Source of the DNA: Cylindrotheca closterium | Lineage: Eukaryota; Bacillariophyta; Bacillariophyceae; Bacillariales; Bacillariaceae | Assembly (NCBI GenBank): GCA_933822405.4 | Contig: CAKOGP040002336.1 | Coordinates: 1 to 64,000 of the forward strand | Reading direction: 5' to 3' | DNA length: 64,000 nucleotides | Part shown: piece by piece, positions 1-9,741 of the stretch | Numbering within the stretch: the first letter of the stretch is position 1 | Layout of the letters: the number at the start of each line of letters is the position of its first letter | Notes under the pieces: model-generated | The model's database searches: none | What the model was told of the DNA's origin: nothing | What the model saw: only the letters and a program-made list of their open reading frames with translations | Translations under genes and position numbers: made by a program

Positions 1-186
1 GCACAAGATATGTTAAAGATTCACATGGATGTGATCAAGAATCCGGGAGTGAACCTGTACCAAGGAAAAGACCAACCTAATAAAGGTAAAGGCAAAGGAA
101 AGGGTAAACCGAAGGACGAAAAGAAAAGGGCAGCATGTTATGTACCGGTATTTTCCCAACATTCGCGAAACAGAAGTAGTCTGTAG
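1..186 (+). CDS. 3' end of an unidentified ORF cut by the window edge
   Basis: An open frame runs from the first base to a TAG at 184-186, giving about 61 residues without a start. The middle is a strongly basic Gly-Lys alternating stretch followed by Lys/Asp/Glu/Arg, as in a disordered basic tail. No family is recognisable. It could be the 3' end of a real gene or of a decayed mobile-element gag-like frame. It is the only plus-strand frame open at the edge, so it is recorded as a possible partial gene with low confidence. Confidence 0.3.
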   Translation, partial: AQDMLKIHMDVIKNPGVNLYQGKDQPNKGKGKGKGKPKDEKKRAACYVPVFSQHSRNRSSL

Positions 187-510
187 AGCTGGCAGGATTT
201 CTACGTTGGTACATATTCTATCTACGGTATTTCCTGTTTCGCGTTCGCGAATGTTGACCGTGTTGGCTTGCTCTGCTTGTCAAGACACTCGTCAAGACCT
301 TTCGCTCGTTCACGTGCGACTTACTGACGGTGTGTGTCCACTGCAAGACGATGGAGATATGATGTTCATGGCTGTACGGTATACCGCGGTATAGAGCTGC
401 GAGCGCATTTCCGTCACAAAACGGAAACATCGAGCACCTCATCGGGAACCTCCTCCTCCCAGAGAGTCAAGCCAATCCAATGACAGCAGACAATCTTCCA
501 CCCACCAATC
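187..510. other. Intergenic, nothing recognised
   Basis: Only short overlapping frames occur here, with no family similarity I can see. The stretch lies between the partial frame at the window edge and the weak ORF at 511. Confidence 0.4.
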
Positions 511-960
511 ATGATTTCTCTCAGACGGAGAGTAATCGATCGAAGAAATGAAGACGAACGATATGTTTTTCGAAAACACCAGAAAGAAATAGTTCCAACC
601 GTAGCGATCCGGAGACGAACCGTATTCTTTGCCTTTCTGGTTGTGATCTCTCAATATGCAGCCGTGGATTCCGTCAACATGCTTCCCGCCATTATATTAT
701 TTTACTCAATGGGGCTTGCCATATCATTCGAGCTCATGTCTGGGGAGCCGGAAATGTTCGGCCTTACAATACTAGTTGCTACACATGACGATGCATCTCC
801 TTTAGATAATGTTGGGAACATCCTAATGGACCCGGAAGAAGAATTTCGGCATTTGCTTGGGCTTGCCCAATTCGAATATTTTGTTCTCAAGAAGCGACCA
901 CAAACAAAGTTTGCTCGAGTTCCAGATCAAGAGGGTAACTTTAAACTTTTTGTTGTGTGA
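511..960 (+). CDS. Hypothetical protein, 149 residues
   Basis: The frame starts with a basic N-terminus (Arg-rich residues 5-37), continues with two hydrophobic stretches near residues 38-48 and 58-72 that could be membrane helices, and ends in an acidic then Lys/Phe-rich tail. I recognise no family. It is the only plus-strand gene candidate before the minus-strand tandem array, and it abuts a spacer holding an array relic, so it could equally be an unselected frame. The ATG is the first in the frame and no other start competes. Confidence 0.3.
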   Translation: MISLRRRVIDRRNEDERYVFRKHQKEIVPTVAIRRRTVFFAFLVVISQYAAVDSVNMLPAIILFYSMGLAISFELMSGEPEMFGLTILVATHDDASPLDNVGNILMDPEEEFRHLLGLAQFEYFVLKKRPQTKFARVPDQEGNFKLFVV

Positions 961-1179
961 GAAAATGGTGGTGTTGGCTAGAAAAAGCAATACAATGACG
1001 AGGGGAGTGCCTTATCAGCTGAAAGATACTAGATTGAATCAATCAGAAATTCATGTAAAGGTTCATCAATACTCAGATTGAAATATCATGTCGTTATTTC
1101 AGAAGCAGGACGCTTTTCTAAGCAGATAACACAAAACTTTACTTTATAGATGGTGGTGGCTGGTGTTACATTATTTTAT

Positions 1180-1400
1180 TGGCGATCATCATTACCAGAT
1201 TTTGGACCTTTCTGAGGTGTCTATTGTACAAGAGTGCGAGTCGATCATACAGAAGATCCCGAATCCGCGGGATTAGGCATGTATTTTCTCCAAGACTGCT
1301 AATCACGGTGGTGGTGAAAAAGGAACATAGTAGAGATGTCAAAAAAGGTGCGGCATCCCAATTGCAAGACGACTTCTATCCCATTCATTATAAGTGATAG
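1180..1400 (-). pseudogene. Weak relic of the array's membrane-protein gene
   Basis: The stretch at about 1337-1372 (GTCAAAAAAGGTGCGGCATCCCA and following) resembles positions 19592-19625 of the intact membrane-protein gene (GTCAAAAAGGTGCGAAATCCCA), in the same orientation and at the equivalent place downstream of a TPR gene. The rest has diverged too far to align by eye. This is the least certain of the relics. Confidence 0.4.
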
Positions 1401-1490
1401 AAGCACTTTGGATTGTCATACCAAATGCGGACTGAATGAGCCCTTGAAAGCAAATCCAAACATGAAGGTGAAAAGCGTGAAGTAGCACTG

Positions 1491-2192
1491 CTAAGCTGCT
1501 GCAGCATAGCGGTCATCCGCCATCGTCTTGACCGTCCATACGAATTGCTCTCGATCTTGGGGATCGAGAAGGTGCGACATGTTGCCAAGTGCTAGACCCA
1601 TCTGGATCAATCGGTCCAAGCGTTGGTGAGAATCCGCGAGATCACTGAGTACACATGCCTCATTGTTCAAAATTGACAGCTTGAGTATCAACCAATGCTT
1701 TGAAAATGGTTGAGGATCCACAACACTCTGAACCAAGCGAAACAAATCGAGGGATTGTGTTAGCAAATGATTACCACGGGCTTCAACTGGGTTTCCTAGT
1801 AGTATTGACACAATGGCAAGATTGTACCATAACACCCAAATAAACCCTCGCACATGGACTGAAGTTTGTTTCTCCTCGCTCACGGCATAGCATCCTTCTG
1901 GTGGTTCTATCCACAAAAATTGAAGAAAGAGGAATGGCAAGCTACCATCACTAAACTTTCTCGTCCCGTTCATTCTACGCGCAAGAGCTCTCGAACAATC
2001 GAGCCACGTGTACCGATAGCTCCTATCATAGTTGGAATCTTCCTCCGTTTTGGCTGCATGTGCACCTTGGCAAGCCTTCGATAGCAGATGAAAGGCATCG
2101 ATCACTTTGCCATCCTTTAACTTGGATACAGCAGCATTGTTTTGTTGTATCGTAATCATGCCGAGTTGGTAATTCGAATAATCCATCTCCAA
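1491..2192 (-). CDS. TPR-like tandem-array protein, copy A (233 residues)
   Basis: This is the outermost and most diverged member of an eight-copy array. Residues about 20-42 form a helical TPR-like unit (AVSKLKDGKVIDAFHLLSKAC). Residues about 110-150 hold the hallmark HVRGFIWVLWYNLAIVSILLG followed by the helix SLDLFRLVQSVVDPQP, and residues 165-200 a third helical pair. It ends DDRYAAAA, where the other copies end DDRFAAAA. A variable linker rich in Glu/Lys lies before HVRGF. No signal peptide or membrane anchor is visible, so a soluble protein, perhaps a protein-binding scaffold, is inferred. The start matches that of the other copies. Its exact function is unknown. Confidence 0.75.
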   Translation of the reverse strand: MEMDYSNYQLGMITIQQNNAAVSKLKDGKVIDAFHLLSKACQGAHAAKTEEDSNYDRSYRYTWLDCSRALARRMNGTRKFSDGSLPFLFLQFLWIEPPEGCYAVSEEKQTSVHVRGFIWVLWYNLAIVSILLGNPVEARGNHLLTQSLDLFRLVQSVVDPQPFSKHWLILKLSILNNEACVLSDLADSHQRLDRLIQMGLALGNMSHLLDPQDREQFVWTVKTMADDRYAAAA

Positions 2193-2286
2193 TTTTTGTC
2201 GTTGAATTTTGTGATATTCGCTCGTACTATATTGCCATTGACCTTCGGACCTGCAGATGGCCTCTTTGAGCAGAATAATAGTAAAC

Positions 2287-2311
2287 CTTCTGATCGGACT
2301 ATGATTGACGC
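2287..2311 (-). promoter_or_regulatory. Array upstream element, copy A variant
   Basis: CTTCTGATCGG is followed within 8 bases by TGACGC, about 95 nt upstream of copy A. The two half-elements are in the opposite order to those before copies B-D, which suggests rearrangement. It is recognised only by comparison with the other copies. Confidence 0.4.
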
Positions 2312-2904
2312 ACCCATTTACTGGTACACGGTAATATATAAAAAGGGTTCTGTTTCACTTTTATTTGGTTCTGTTTCACTTTTATTTGGAAACGGAAATT
2401 GGGCCTTTTATACTTTAATTATATTCATCATTGGTTTCGTGATGCTCGCTCGTGAGCATTTCTCTCATCAGAAAGTGAAGCTAGTTTCGGATCAGTTTGT
2501 GAACCTTCTGATCAAGACTATCCACGACACGTTTCTGTGGTCTCAGAAGCGTTCCTCGCGGAAGCACTTCGTGATGTACTGTATCAAAGCCAAAAGGCGA
2601 GCATCTGATCTAATTTAGTCTTATACACGCAATGTCGTAGATGCTACAAATTAGTAGACTAATAAAAGACGCGTTATTGTGAAGCTACCTTTCAACTCTT
2701 GTATTTGATCCATCGGCCATGCTACTTCATCCTAAGGAGATTGTTGATCAACGCTGGAAGTCTTGGTGCCTACCGGTACCTATGCCTTACCGGGCAGAGC
2801 AGGAGTCCCAAGGGCTTGTTTCGAGGCAGAGCGCTATGAATGCAGGACATTTTAATTATGCCTGAGCAGAAAAGTATATTTGACTATTCTTGTATTATTT
2901 TGGG

Positions 2905-3130
2905 CATCTTTCTCAGCACCATACTTGTCTGCAGATACTGCGAGGACTACCATGATCATTAAAAGCTTTCGCTTTCTGTCCTTTTGCACAAAATGGAATC
3001 AAGATGATGGAGGAGGGAAGCAACCTAGATATGAAGGTTCCCAGTTGTAGGTGAGAAAGATTGCCATACCTTTCTTTTCAAGTTGACGGAAGCGTCATGA
3101 TTCCCGTGTGCAATACGAACCGAATGATCC
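2905..3130 (-). pseudogene. Relic of the array's membrane-protein gene between copies A and B
   Basis: Two blocks align by eye to the intact gene at 19409-20140 in the same orientation. Around 2909-2970 (TTTCTCAGCACCAT, then TGCGAGGACTACCATGAT) matches 19460-19506. Around 3034-3120 (TCCCAGTTGTAGGTGA, then GTCATGATTCCC) matches 19609-19668. No frame remains open across it. It is the decayed downstream partner of a duplicated cassette. Confidence 0.6.
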
Positions 3131-3191
3131 TTGGGAGTTGATGCAAGCCCAAAGATGAAAGTCGTTTTGATTGGGGCATGAAGAAGGAAGA

Positions 3192-3884
3192 CTAGGCGGC
3201 AGCAGCGAAGCGGTCGTCCGCCATCGACTTGACCGTCCATAGAAATTGCTCCCGCTCTTCGGGATCTAGCAAGTCTGACATATTGCTTAGTGCTCGCCCC
3301 ATTTTGATCAACCGGTCCAGGCGTTGGCTCGACTGAGAGAGTTCGCTGAGTACACAGGCCTCGTTGTTCAAAATGGACAGTTTGAGGATCACCCAATGCT
3401 TTGACAATGGTTGAGGATCCACAACACTTTGCACCAAGCGAAACAGATCAAGAGACTGTTGCAGTAGGCGATTGCCACTTGCTCCGACTGGACTCCCCAG
3501 AAGGATGGATACAATGGCAAGATTGTACCATAGCACCCAAATGAATCCTCGCACATGGACAGAAGCTTCTTCCTCGCTCATCGATTCCACTGGAGGATCT
3601 ATCCAAAGAAACTGAAGAAAGAGAAATGGTAAGCTTCCATCGCTAAATTTTCTCGTTCCCTTCATTTTATGTGCCAGAGCTTTGGAACAATCCAGCCATG
3701 TATACTGGTAGGTGCGATGATAGTCGGAACCCTCATCGTCTTGGGCTGTATGTGCAACTCTGCAAGCCTTGGATAACAGATGGAAGGCTTCAATTGCCTT
3801 GCCTTCCTTCAACTTGGATACAGCTTCATTGTTTTGCTGTATCGTTTGCAGAGCGAGATCGTAATTCGAATGTTTCATTTTCAA
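3192..3884 (-). CDS. TPR-like tandem-array protein, copy B (230 residues)
   Basis: The architecture is the same as in copy A: an N-terminal helical unit with SKLKEGKAIEAFHLLSKAC, a conserved YTWLDCSKALAHKMKGTRKFSDG block, then HVRGFIWVLWYNLAIVSILLG and the terminal DDRFAAAA. It has the shortest linker of the family (VESMSEEEAS) and is the shortest copy overall. The protein starts MKMKHSNYDLALQ, close to copies C and D. All copies carry two acidic loops, around residues 45-60 and 105-118, where almost all the differences between copies fall. Cytosolic and soluble is inferred; the function is unknown. Confidence 0.78.
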   Translation of the reverse strand: MKMKHSNYDLALQTIQQNNEAVSKLKEGKAIEAFHLLSKACRVAHTAQDDEGSDYHRTYQYTWLDCSKALAHKMKGTRKFSDGSLPFLFLQFLWIDPPVESMSEEEASVHVRGFIWVLWYNLAIVSILLGSPVGASGNRLLQQSLDLFRLVQSVVDPQPLSKHWVILKLSILNNEACVLSELSQSSQRLDRLIKMGRALSNMSDLLDPEEREQFLWTVKSMADDRFAAAA

Positions 3885-3978
3885 AGGTTGCGTGTGATTG
3901 TGTTATTTGTGTTTTTATGACGGCAATCCGATTGAGGGATTACCCTTTCAGTATTGTTCTGTGATCAGAAGCTGCATG

Positions 3979-4016
3979 GTGACGCAAAAAGCATGTCTTC
4001 TGATCGGAAACATATT
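3979..4016 (-). promoter_or_regulatory. Array upstream element before copy B
   Basis: TGACGCAAAAAGCATGTCTT leads into CTTCTGATCGGAAACATAT, beginning about 95 nt upstream of the copy B start. It corresponds closely to the elements before copies C and D. TGACG is the core of bZIP (CRE-type) binding sites; its use here is inferred. Confidence 0.55.
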
Positions 4017-4954
4017 ATGGTTTGACGCTGCTTGATAAATTACACATAAGGATTCGGTTCGCTTTGGCTGACAAGACTAATTGAAACAATACTTTACAGC
4101 TAGAGTGTTCTGAAATACCGCGATGGTCATAGTAAAATAGACTGAGCGAAGTCGAAAATCAGGATTGATTTCGACTTTTATGCACTTGAGGAAGAATCAA
4201 TCAGCTTCTTTCTATTTATTTTAGACAGCTATATATATTTTACTGACCACTTTTCCGGCAGTTTTTGGGTCCGTCGTCGGAAATTCAATCTCACCTTTTC
4301 GCATCACGAAACTGGTGGAGATGAGTCCTACCGGTACGGACCCAGACACAAAATGCAATCGAGTTTTGCGCATCATGAACCTTCTCAAACGGAAAACATC
4401 AAGATCAACGATTTGCATTTGGAAAACACTAGAGATAGGTACACGTGTAGTTGGTATCGATTGTTGTGAGTTCCTACTTTCTCTTGTCCGTTTTGCCGAT
4501 ATGAAGCTGTCGATGGATTGGACCAATATTATTTCTTCCGTTTTTTTAACTACATGGCGAGGGGCTACTGTTCGAGCTGATATCATTCTGATTTATCTTT
4601 TCAATCGGAACAAGAAGAAAGGCATCAATTCAAGAACAAGATGAAAACAAAAGTTGTTTTCATCGAAAATGTCTGGAACTTGACAGCATGACCACATATG
4701 ATAGACCCGAATGATGCAAAGAACATAATGCTATAGATTAAATAAATAACAACTTCATTTCTGTGCCTGAAGCTAAAAGGGAGGTGGCTTCAATTTTTAA
4801 AGACCGTACTTCTTCAAATTGTACCAAAATCTCAACTCGATTTAGTCGCAAGGTCAAAGCATGACACTAGTTCTATTACTATGCATATGAGGAGAGCAAT
4901 CGATTTCACATTATTGGTGATAGGTTGCGTTCTATTGCGAGCTTGAGAATCGTT
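4017..4954. other. Intergenic, with a small hairpin
   Basis: No gene is supported. At 4149-4177 the sequence AAGTCGAAAATCA-GGAT-TGATTTCGACTT forms a 12-bp hairpin with one bulge. The remainder is AT-rich, with scattered short frames on both strands. Confidence 0.4.
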
Positions 4955-5135
4955 CTCAGCACATTGCCGGTCTCCCGAGATTATGAGGACTGCAACCATT
5001 TTGAAAAGATTCCGTCTCGGAAGCGGAGATCTTACTTGGTCAGGTTCCAAGCAGTGGGATAGACTATAACAGAGCACAGGAAACTCGACATGTCGAAAAG
5101 GTGCGACGTCCCGGTTATAGGGGAAGACTGAAATT
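4955..5135 (-). pseudogene. Relic of the array's membrane-protein gene between copies B and C
   Basis: Positions about 4953-5025 (CGTTCTCAGCACATTGCCGG, ATGAGGACTGCAACCAT, AAGATTCCGTCTCGGAAGCG) align to 19460-19530 of the intact gene. Positions about 5093-5122 (GTCGAAAAGGTGCGACGTCC and CGGTTATAG) align to 19592-19620. Both blocks keep the parental order and orientation. Indels destroy the frame. Confidence 0.65.
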
Positions 5136-5238
5136 TTCCTCTTATTCAAGACGGCAGAAGACCAAATAACACCGACTATTGTGGCTTTGGAATGGAATTC
5201 ATGCCCAACGAGGAAAGTGGTTTCGTTGGGGCTCAAAG

Positions 5239-5937
5239 TTAGGCTGCCGCAGCAAAGCGGTCTTCAACCATTGTCTTTACCGTCCATAGAAAAAGCTCTC
5301 GCTCTTCGGGATCTAGCAGGTCGGCCATATTGTTTAGTGCCAGTCCCATTTTGTTCAGTCGGTCACGGCGCTGGCGAGACTCAGAGAGCTCACTGAGTAC
5401 ACAGGCCTCATTGTTCAAAATGGACAGTTTGAGGATCACCCAATGCTTTGACAATGGTTGGGGATCCACAACGCTTTGAACCAAGCGAAACAAGTCGAGG
5501 GATTGCTTCAGTAAACGATTGCCGCTTGCTCCAACTGGGCTTCCCAGTAATATGGACACTGTGGCAAGATTGTACCATAGCACCCAAATAAATCCTCGCA
5601 CATGAACTGAAGCTTCTTTCTCACTCATGGCTAAGCATTCCATTGGAGGATCTATCAACAAAAATTGAAGGAAGAGAAGTGGCAAGTTTCCGTCGCTGAA
5701 CTTTCTCGTCCCCTTCATTTTATGTGCCAGAGCTTTCGAGCAATCCAGCCATGTATACTGATAGGTGCGATGGCACTTGGAGTCGTCAACATTTTGAGTA
5801 GCGTGCGCAACTCGGCAAGCCTTGGATAACAAATGGAAGGCTTCGATCGCCTTGCCTTCCTTCAACTTGGATACAGCTTCATTGTTTCGCTGTATCGTTA
5901 GTAGGCTGAGTTCGGAGTTAGAATATTTCATTTTCAA
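5239..5937 (-). CDS. TPR-like tandem-array protein, copy C (232 residues)
   Basis: The N-terminal third (MKMKYSNSELSLLTIQRNN and following) and the central block ATVSILLGSPVGASGNRLLKQ are shared with copy D almost word for word. The C-terminal part has private changes (QRRDRLNKMGLALNNMADLL, ERELFLWTVKTMVEDR). The linker is MECLAMSEKEAS. It keeps all family hallmarks: YTWLDCSKALAHKMKGTRKF, HVRGFIWVLWYNLA and FAAAA at the end. About 500 nt upstream is also shared with copy D, so C and D arose from one segmental duplication. The function is unknown. Confidence 0.78.
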   Translation of the reverse strand: MKMKYSNSELSLLTIQRNNEAVSKLKEGKAIEAFHLLSKACRVAHATQNVDDSKCHRTYQYTWLDCSKALAHKMKGTRKFSDGNLPLLFLQFLLIDPPMECLAMSEKEASVHVRGFIWVLWYNLATVSILLGSPVGASGNRLLKQSLDLFRLVQSVVDPQPLSKHWVILKLSILNNEACVLSELSESRQRRDRLNKMGLALNNMADLLDPEERELFLWTVKTMVEDRFAAAA

Positions 5938-6036
5938 AGATTGTGTGTCTTCAAATACAAGTGAGGGTTTATGTGATGTTCACTCGTGCCTATATTGCCT
6001 GTTTGCAGCATTTTGTGAGGAGAAGGGTTTTTCTGG

Positions 6037-6079
6037 TGACGTCAAAAAGCATTTCTTCTGATCGGAAACATATTTGCGG
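6037..6079 (-). promoter_or_regulatory. Array upstream element before copy C (palindromic TGACGTCA)
   Basis: GGTGACGTCAAAAAGCATTT leads into CTTCTGATCGGAAACATATT, about 100 nt upstream of the start. TGACGTCA is a perfect CRE-type bZIP palindrome. Copy D has the same block at the same distance. Confidence 0.6.
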
Positions 6080-7112
6080 AATGGCGTATTGTGATCAACA
6101 CACTTAGAGTGCTTCTCAATCTGGACATCCAATTGATACACGTCTCGCTGACCAAAGGGGTACTGGTGTACTTTCAAATCAAAACTCTAACCTTTCCACT
6201 TATTGTAAGCGAATGATTCCTTGAAATCGAGCGCATTCGAACAAAGCAATTATGCTCTTTCAGCGTCACCTTTACAGATTTTATTAGATGAGAAGTCGCC
6301 ACGAAATCAAGTTTCGCAAGTTTGTGGTCTCGCTTGGAACACACCCAAGGTAATACTACCTATTCGTACTGTATCGGTACGCACCTTCCGGTATGATACG
6401 ATTGAAATTCTTTTTCGTGTGTCATTTGATCCCACCGACTTCTCATTATTCCCCCCCCGAAACTTATTGGCCAAAACAACGTTTCAGCTCTCACTGTTAG
6501 GTACTACAGCAACACTCCGTTCAAGTATTTTCAACAATACGGCAGACAAGTAGGAGCAATGTTGCCTACGCACTCTCCAGCACTTTCTTGTGTTGAGAAA
6601 ACCATGGATAGTACAATGGCCTCTTGAGACTCAAAACATTGCCCTTTCGATGTTCTTTCTATAATGTGTTGCACTCAAGGGAATTGAAGCAGATCGAACA
6701 AAACTCCGCCGTCCTGAAAGAGGTTGTGGATGGGAAGAAACCTTCCGGAGGTTCGAAAACGAAGATATGAAATCTGCATAAAAAGAAACCAAAGAAAATA
6801 GGAGTGGTCAAATAGGGGCAATTTTATTTCCCAGTTTGTTACAACCAGATGAAACAAGGTTCGTCCTGTAGCAGCTTTTCCGCCTGTTGAGAAAGCAAGA
6901 AATGCGACATAGCATAGGAGAGTCACTCATTTGGCTACTGCCATGTCCTCCTCTGGCCTCAAGCTCGTCTTGATTCTCAAGCACAAGGGCTGCTGATTGT
7001 GCCTGTACACAAGCACATCAAAGTTGAAGTGCATTCACAATATGGTTCATCTGCACTAGAAGATGCGTCATTGCCGCTGCTTTTGTTTGTTGGTATGAGG
7101 TAAGACGATGAC
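6080..7112. other. Spacer between copies C and D
   Basis: Up to about 6400 the spacer resembles the sequence upstream of copy D. Around 6440-6640 it resembles 8400-8530, and the last 85 bases before copy D are almost identical to those before copy E (9657-9741). No intact gene and no clear membrane-gene relic is visible here. Confidence 0.45.
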
Positions 7113-7823
7113 TTAGGCAGCAGCCGCAAAGCGATCGTCCGCCATCGACTTGACAGTCCATATAAATTGCTCTCGATCTTCGGGATCTAGCAAGTCGGAC
7201 ATATTGCTTAGTGCCAGTCCCATCTTGATCAGTCGATCCAAGCGTTGTCGAGACTCAGAGAGCTCACTGAGTACACAGGCCTCATTGTTCAAAATGGACA
7301 GTTTGAGGATCACCCAATGCTTTGACAATGGTTGGGGATCCACAACGCTTTGAACCAAGCGAAACAAGTCGAGGGATTGCTTCAGTAAACGATTGCCGCT
7401 TGCTCCAACTGGGCTTCCCAGTAATATGGACACTGTGGCAAGATTGTACCATAGCACCCAAATAAATCCTCGCACATGGACTGACATTTGTTCGTCGTCC
7501 ATGTCGTGCTCCATGGAAGAGCATTCCATTGGAGGTTCGATCCAAAGGAATTGGAGAAAGAGAAATGGTAAGCTTCCGTCGTTGAACTTTCTCGTCCCCT
7601 TCATTTTATGTGCCAGAGCTTTCGAGCAATCCAGCCATGTATACTGATAGGTGCGATGGGACTTGGAGTTGTCAACATTTTGAGTAACGTGCGCAACTCG
7701 GCAAGCCTTGGATAACAAATGGAAGGCTTCGATCGCTTTGCCTTCCTTCAACTTGGATACAGCTTCATTGTTTCGCTGTATCGTTAGTAGGCTGAGTTCG
7801 GAGTTAGAATATTTCATTTTCAA
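7113..7823 (-). CDS. TPR-like tandem-array protein, copy D (236 residues)
   Basis: This copy is a bridge in the array. Its 5' part and upstream DNA are C-like (SNSELSLLTIQRNN, CRVAHVTQNVDNSKSHRTYQY). Its 3' part, from the linker MECSSMEHDMDDEQMS to the stop, is nearly identical to copy E at the DNA level, extending past the stop to about 7031. All structural hallmarks are kept: TPR-like helices at both ends of the chain, HVRGFIWVLWYNLATVSILLG and the terminal DDRFAAAA. The acidic linker is longer than in A-C. The function is unknown; a soluble protein-interaction role is inferred. Confidence 0.8.
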   Translation of the reverse strand: MKMKYSNSELSLLTIQRNNEAVSKLKEGKAIEAFHLLSKACRVAHVTQNVDNSKSHRTYQYTWLDCSKALAHKMKGTRKFNDGSLPFLFLQFLWIEPPMECSSMEHDMDDEQMSVHVRGFIWVLWYNLATVSILLGSPVGASGNRLLKQSLDLFRLVQSVVDPQPLSKHWVILKLSILNNEACVLSELSESRQRLDRLIKMGLALSNMSDLLDPEDREQFIWTVKSMADDRFAAAA

Positions 7824-7924
7824 AGATTGTGTGTCTTCAAATACAAGTGAGGGTTTATGAGATGTTCACTATCGTGCCTATATTGCCTGTTTGCAGCATT
7901 TTGTGAGGAGAAGGGTTTTTCTGG

Positions 7925-7967
7925 TGACGTCAAAAAGCATTTCTTCTGATCGGAAACATATTTGCGG
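7925..7967 (-). promoter_or_regulatory. Array upstream element before copy D (palindromic TGACGTCA)
   Basis: GGTGACGTCAAAAAGCATTT leads into CTTCTGATCGGAAACATATT, about 102 nt upstream of the start. It matches the copy C element apart from bases at its edge. Confidence 0.6.
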
Positions 7968-9741
7968 ACTGGATCAACACACTTAGAGTGCTTCTCAATC
8001 TGGACATCCAATTGAGACCAAAGGGGTACTGGTGTACTTCCAAACGGAATTCAAATCAAAACTCTAACCTTTCCACTTATTGTAAACTGAATTCAAATCA
8101 AAACCTAACCTTTCTCCACTTATTGTAAGCGAATAATTCCTTTTTAAAAAGTCGAGCGCATTCAATCAAAGCAATTATGCATGCTCTTTCAGCGTCACCT
8201 GCTGTTCAAATTCCACTACTGTACCGGTAGGTGAGAAGTCGCGACGAAACACAAGATCCGTCAGGCAGACATAAAAAAGCTGTTTTCGCCAGTACCGGTA
8301 GATCTGACGGACTTTTAAATAGTGAGGGACGTTTTGGGGATTTCGTCCCAAATCTTGACTTTCCCAAACCACGTTTCTCATCAACGAAACCACAGTAGAT
8401 AGTCGGTTCACGTACAGTATATTGTCAACAATGCGGCAGAGAAGGACAGGTGGGCTGTGACTGCCCACTCTCCAGTACTTTCTTGCAGTGAAGTAAGATG
8501 AATTGTACAATGGCCTCTGGAGGCCTGTCCTCCTTGCCTTTGTTGGAACGTGTATTCTTACATACTTAGATTGGACTAGTCAGATTAGGGTAGCCTGGTA
8601 GGCGCAGCGGTTCGATTCCGTAATACCTTATATTTGACATGGTAAGGTTATGGGATCAAGTCCTTGATTCACATTTCCCTTGAAATGAATGCCGACTGTC
8701 TGCATCGACAGGATAAAGATGGACGTGTGAGGGTTTCGACACCAGAAATGGGTGTGTTGAAGATGTATTTTGAGATATTTGGAGATTGGAGAATGAGGAG
8801 CAGAAACACGAAACGAGGCATTAGAGAATAGGTCATCTTGTGTAAGATTGAACAGTGCCTGACAATAATGTGAGAAGTATTGACAAGATCAAAGCAAGAT
8901 CAATGCATACGGAGAAGTGAGTTGAATGTAGTCATGGCAAGATACCAGATGCTGTGCATGACTGAGAAGCAAGACTAGAAAATAGAGTAAGGAATAATTT
9001 AGCTCACAATTGCAAGACCAATAGATTTTACTTCTAGGGAGATTCCAAAAGCCTTTATTGTCTCTGTGCTTTCGATGATGTCGTGTTGCACTCGAGTAGG
9101 TAATTGAAGGAGATGGTGCAAACCTCTGCCGTCCTGGCTACTTCCACGCCAACCGGAAAATGATGTTTCGAGGGACTTTTCCGCTAGAAGTTTCCTTTTG
9201 AAGAAATCGGTTTCTCTCCAGCAAGAAAGCTGGGGCGGTTTGCTGAAAATGCCGATTTGGAAACTGAAGCCGGAAACTAAAAAGTCAAACAGGTTTTCTC
9301 CACCATCCAACCTGAGGATCGACGATGAAGCAAGAATAGGATGAAGATGTACCACCGGGTACTGTATTTTAGGCTCAAAGGTCCCATCCGAGGTTTTTAT
9401 TCGAAGAAGACAGAAAGAGAGGTACCATTTTAGGCTGAAATGTCCCATTTTAATTCCCTTTTTTTTAAAACATGGTTCATTCACACTACAATTATCCCCC
9501 CGCATATTGGGGAAACCACAAATGTGGCTGTAGTTATGGTAAAGGATAGTCACCTATTTGGCGACCATATGGCTCTGTCCATACCTTGCTTTCTCAAGCA
9601 CCAGGCCTGCCTGTACACAAGCGCATCAAATGCATCCCTTCGAAAGAGAGCGACTACGGGCATTCACAATATGGTTCATCTGCACTAGAAGATGCGTCAT
9701 TGCCGCTGCTTTTGTTTGCTGGTATGAGGTAAGACGATGAC
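7968..9741. other. Spacer between copies D and E; no supported gene
   Basis: This is one of the longest spacers in the array. An open frame of 184 residues runs on the minus strand at 8999-9553, but it has no recognisable domain, and part of it (about 9060-9170) looks like a diverged duplicate of 6650-6730 downstream of copy D. Intergenic TACCGGTA palindromes occur near 8221 and 8294. The last 85 bases match those downstream of copy D. Confidence 0.4.

Noticed and set aside
1..186. Retrotransposon gag fragment at the window edge
   Set aside because: The basic Gly-Lys tail is suggestive, but there is no zinc knuckle, protease or terminal repeat in view.
2142..2618. Plus-strand frame of 158 residues
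   Set aside because: It overlaps the start and promoter of copy A on the other strand and includes a simple duplication (TCTGTTTCACTTTTATTTGG), with no recognisable domain.
8588..8680. tRNA-like stretch containing GGTTCGATTCC and GGGATCAAGTCC
   Set aside because: It has T-loop-like words, but I could not form an acceptor stem, D arm and anticodon arm with correct spacing.
8999..9553. Minus-strand open frame of 184 residues between copies D and E
   Set aside because: It has no domain, no shared frame in the similar spacer downstream of D, and part of it is duplicated array spacer.
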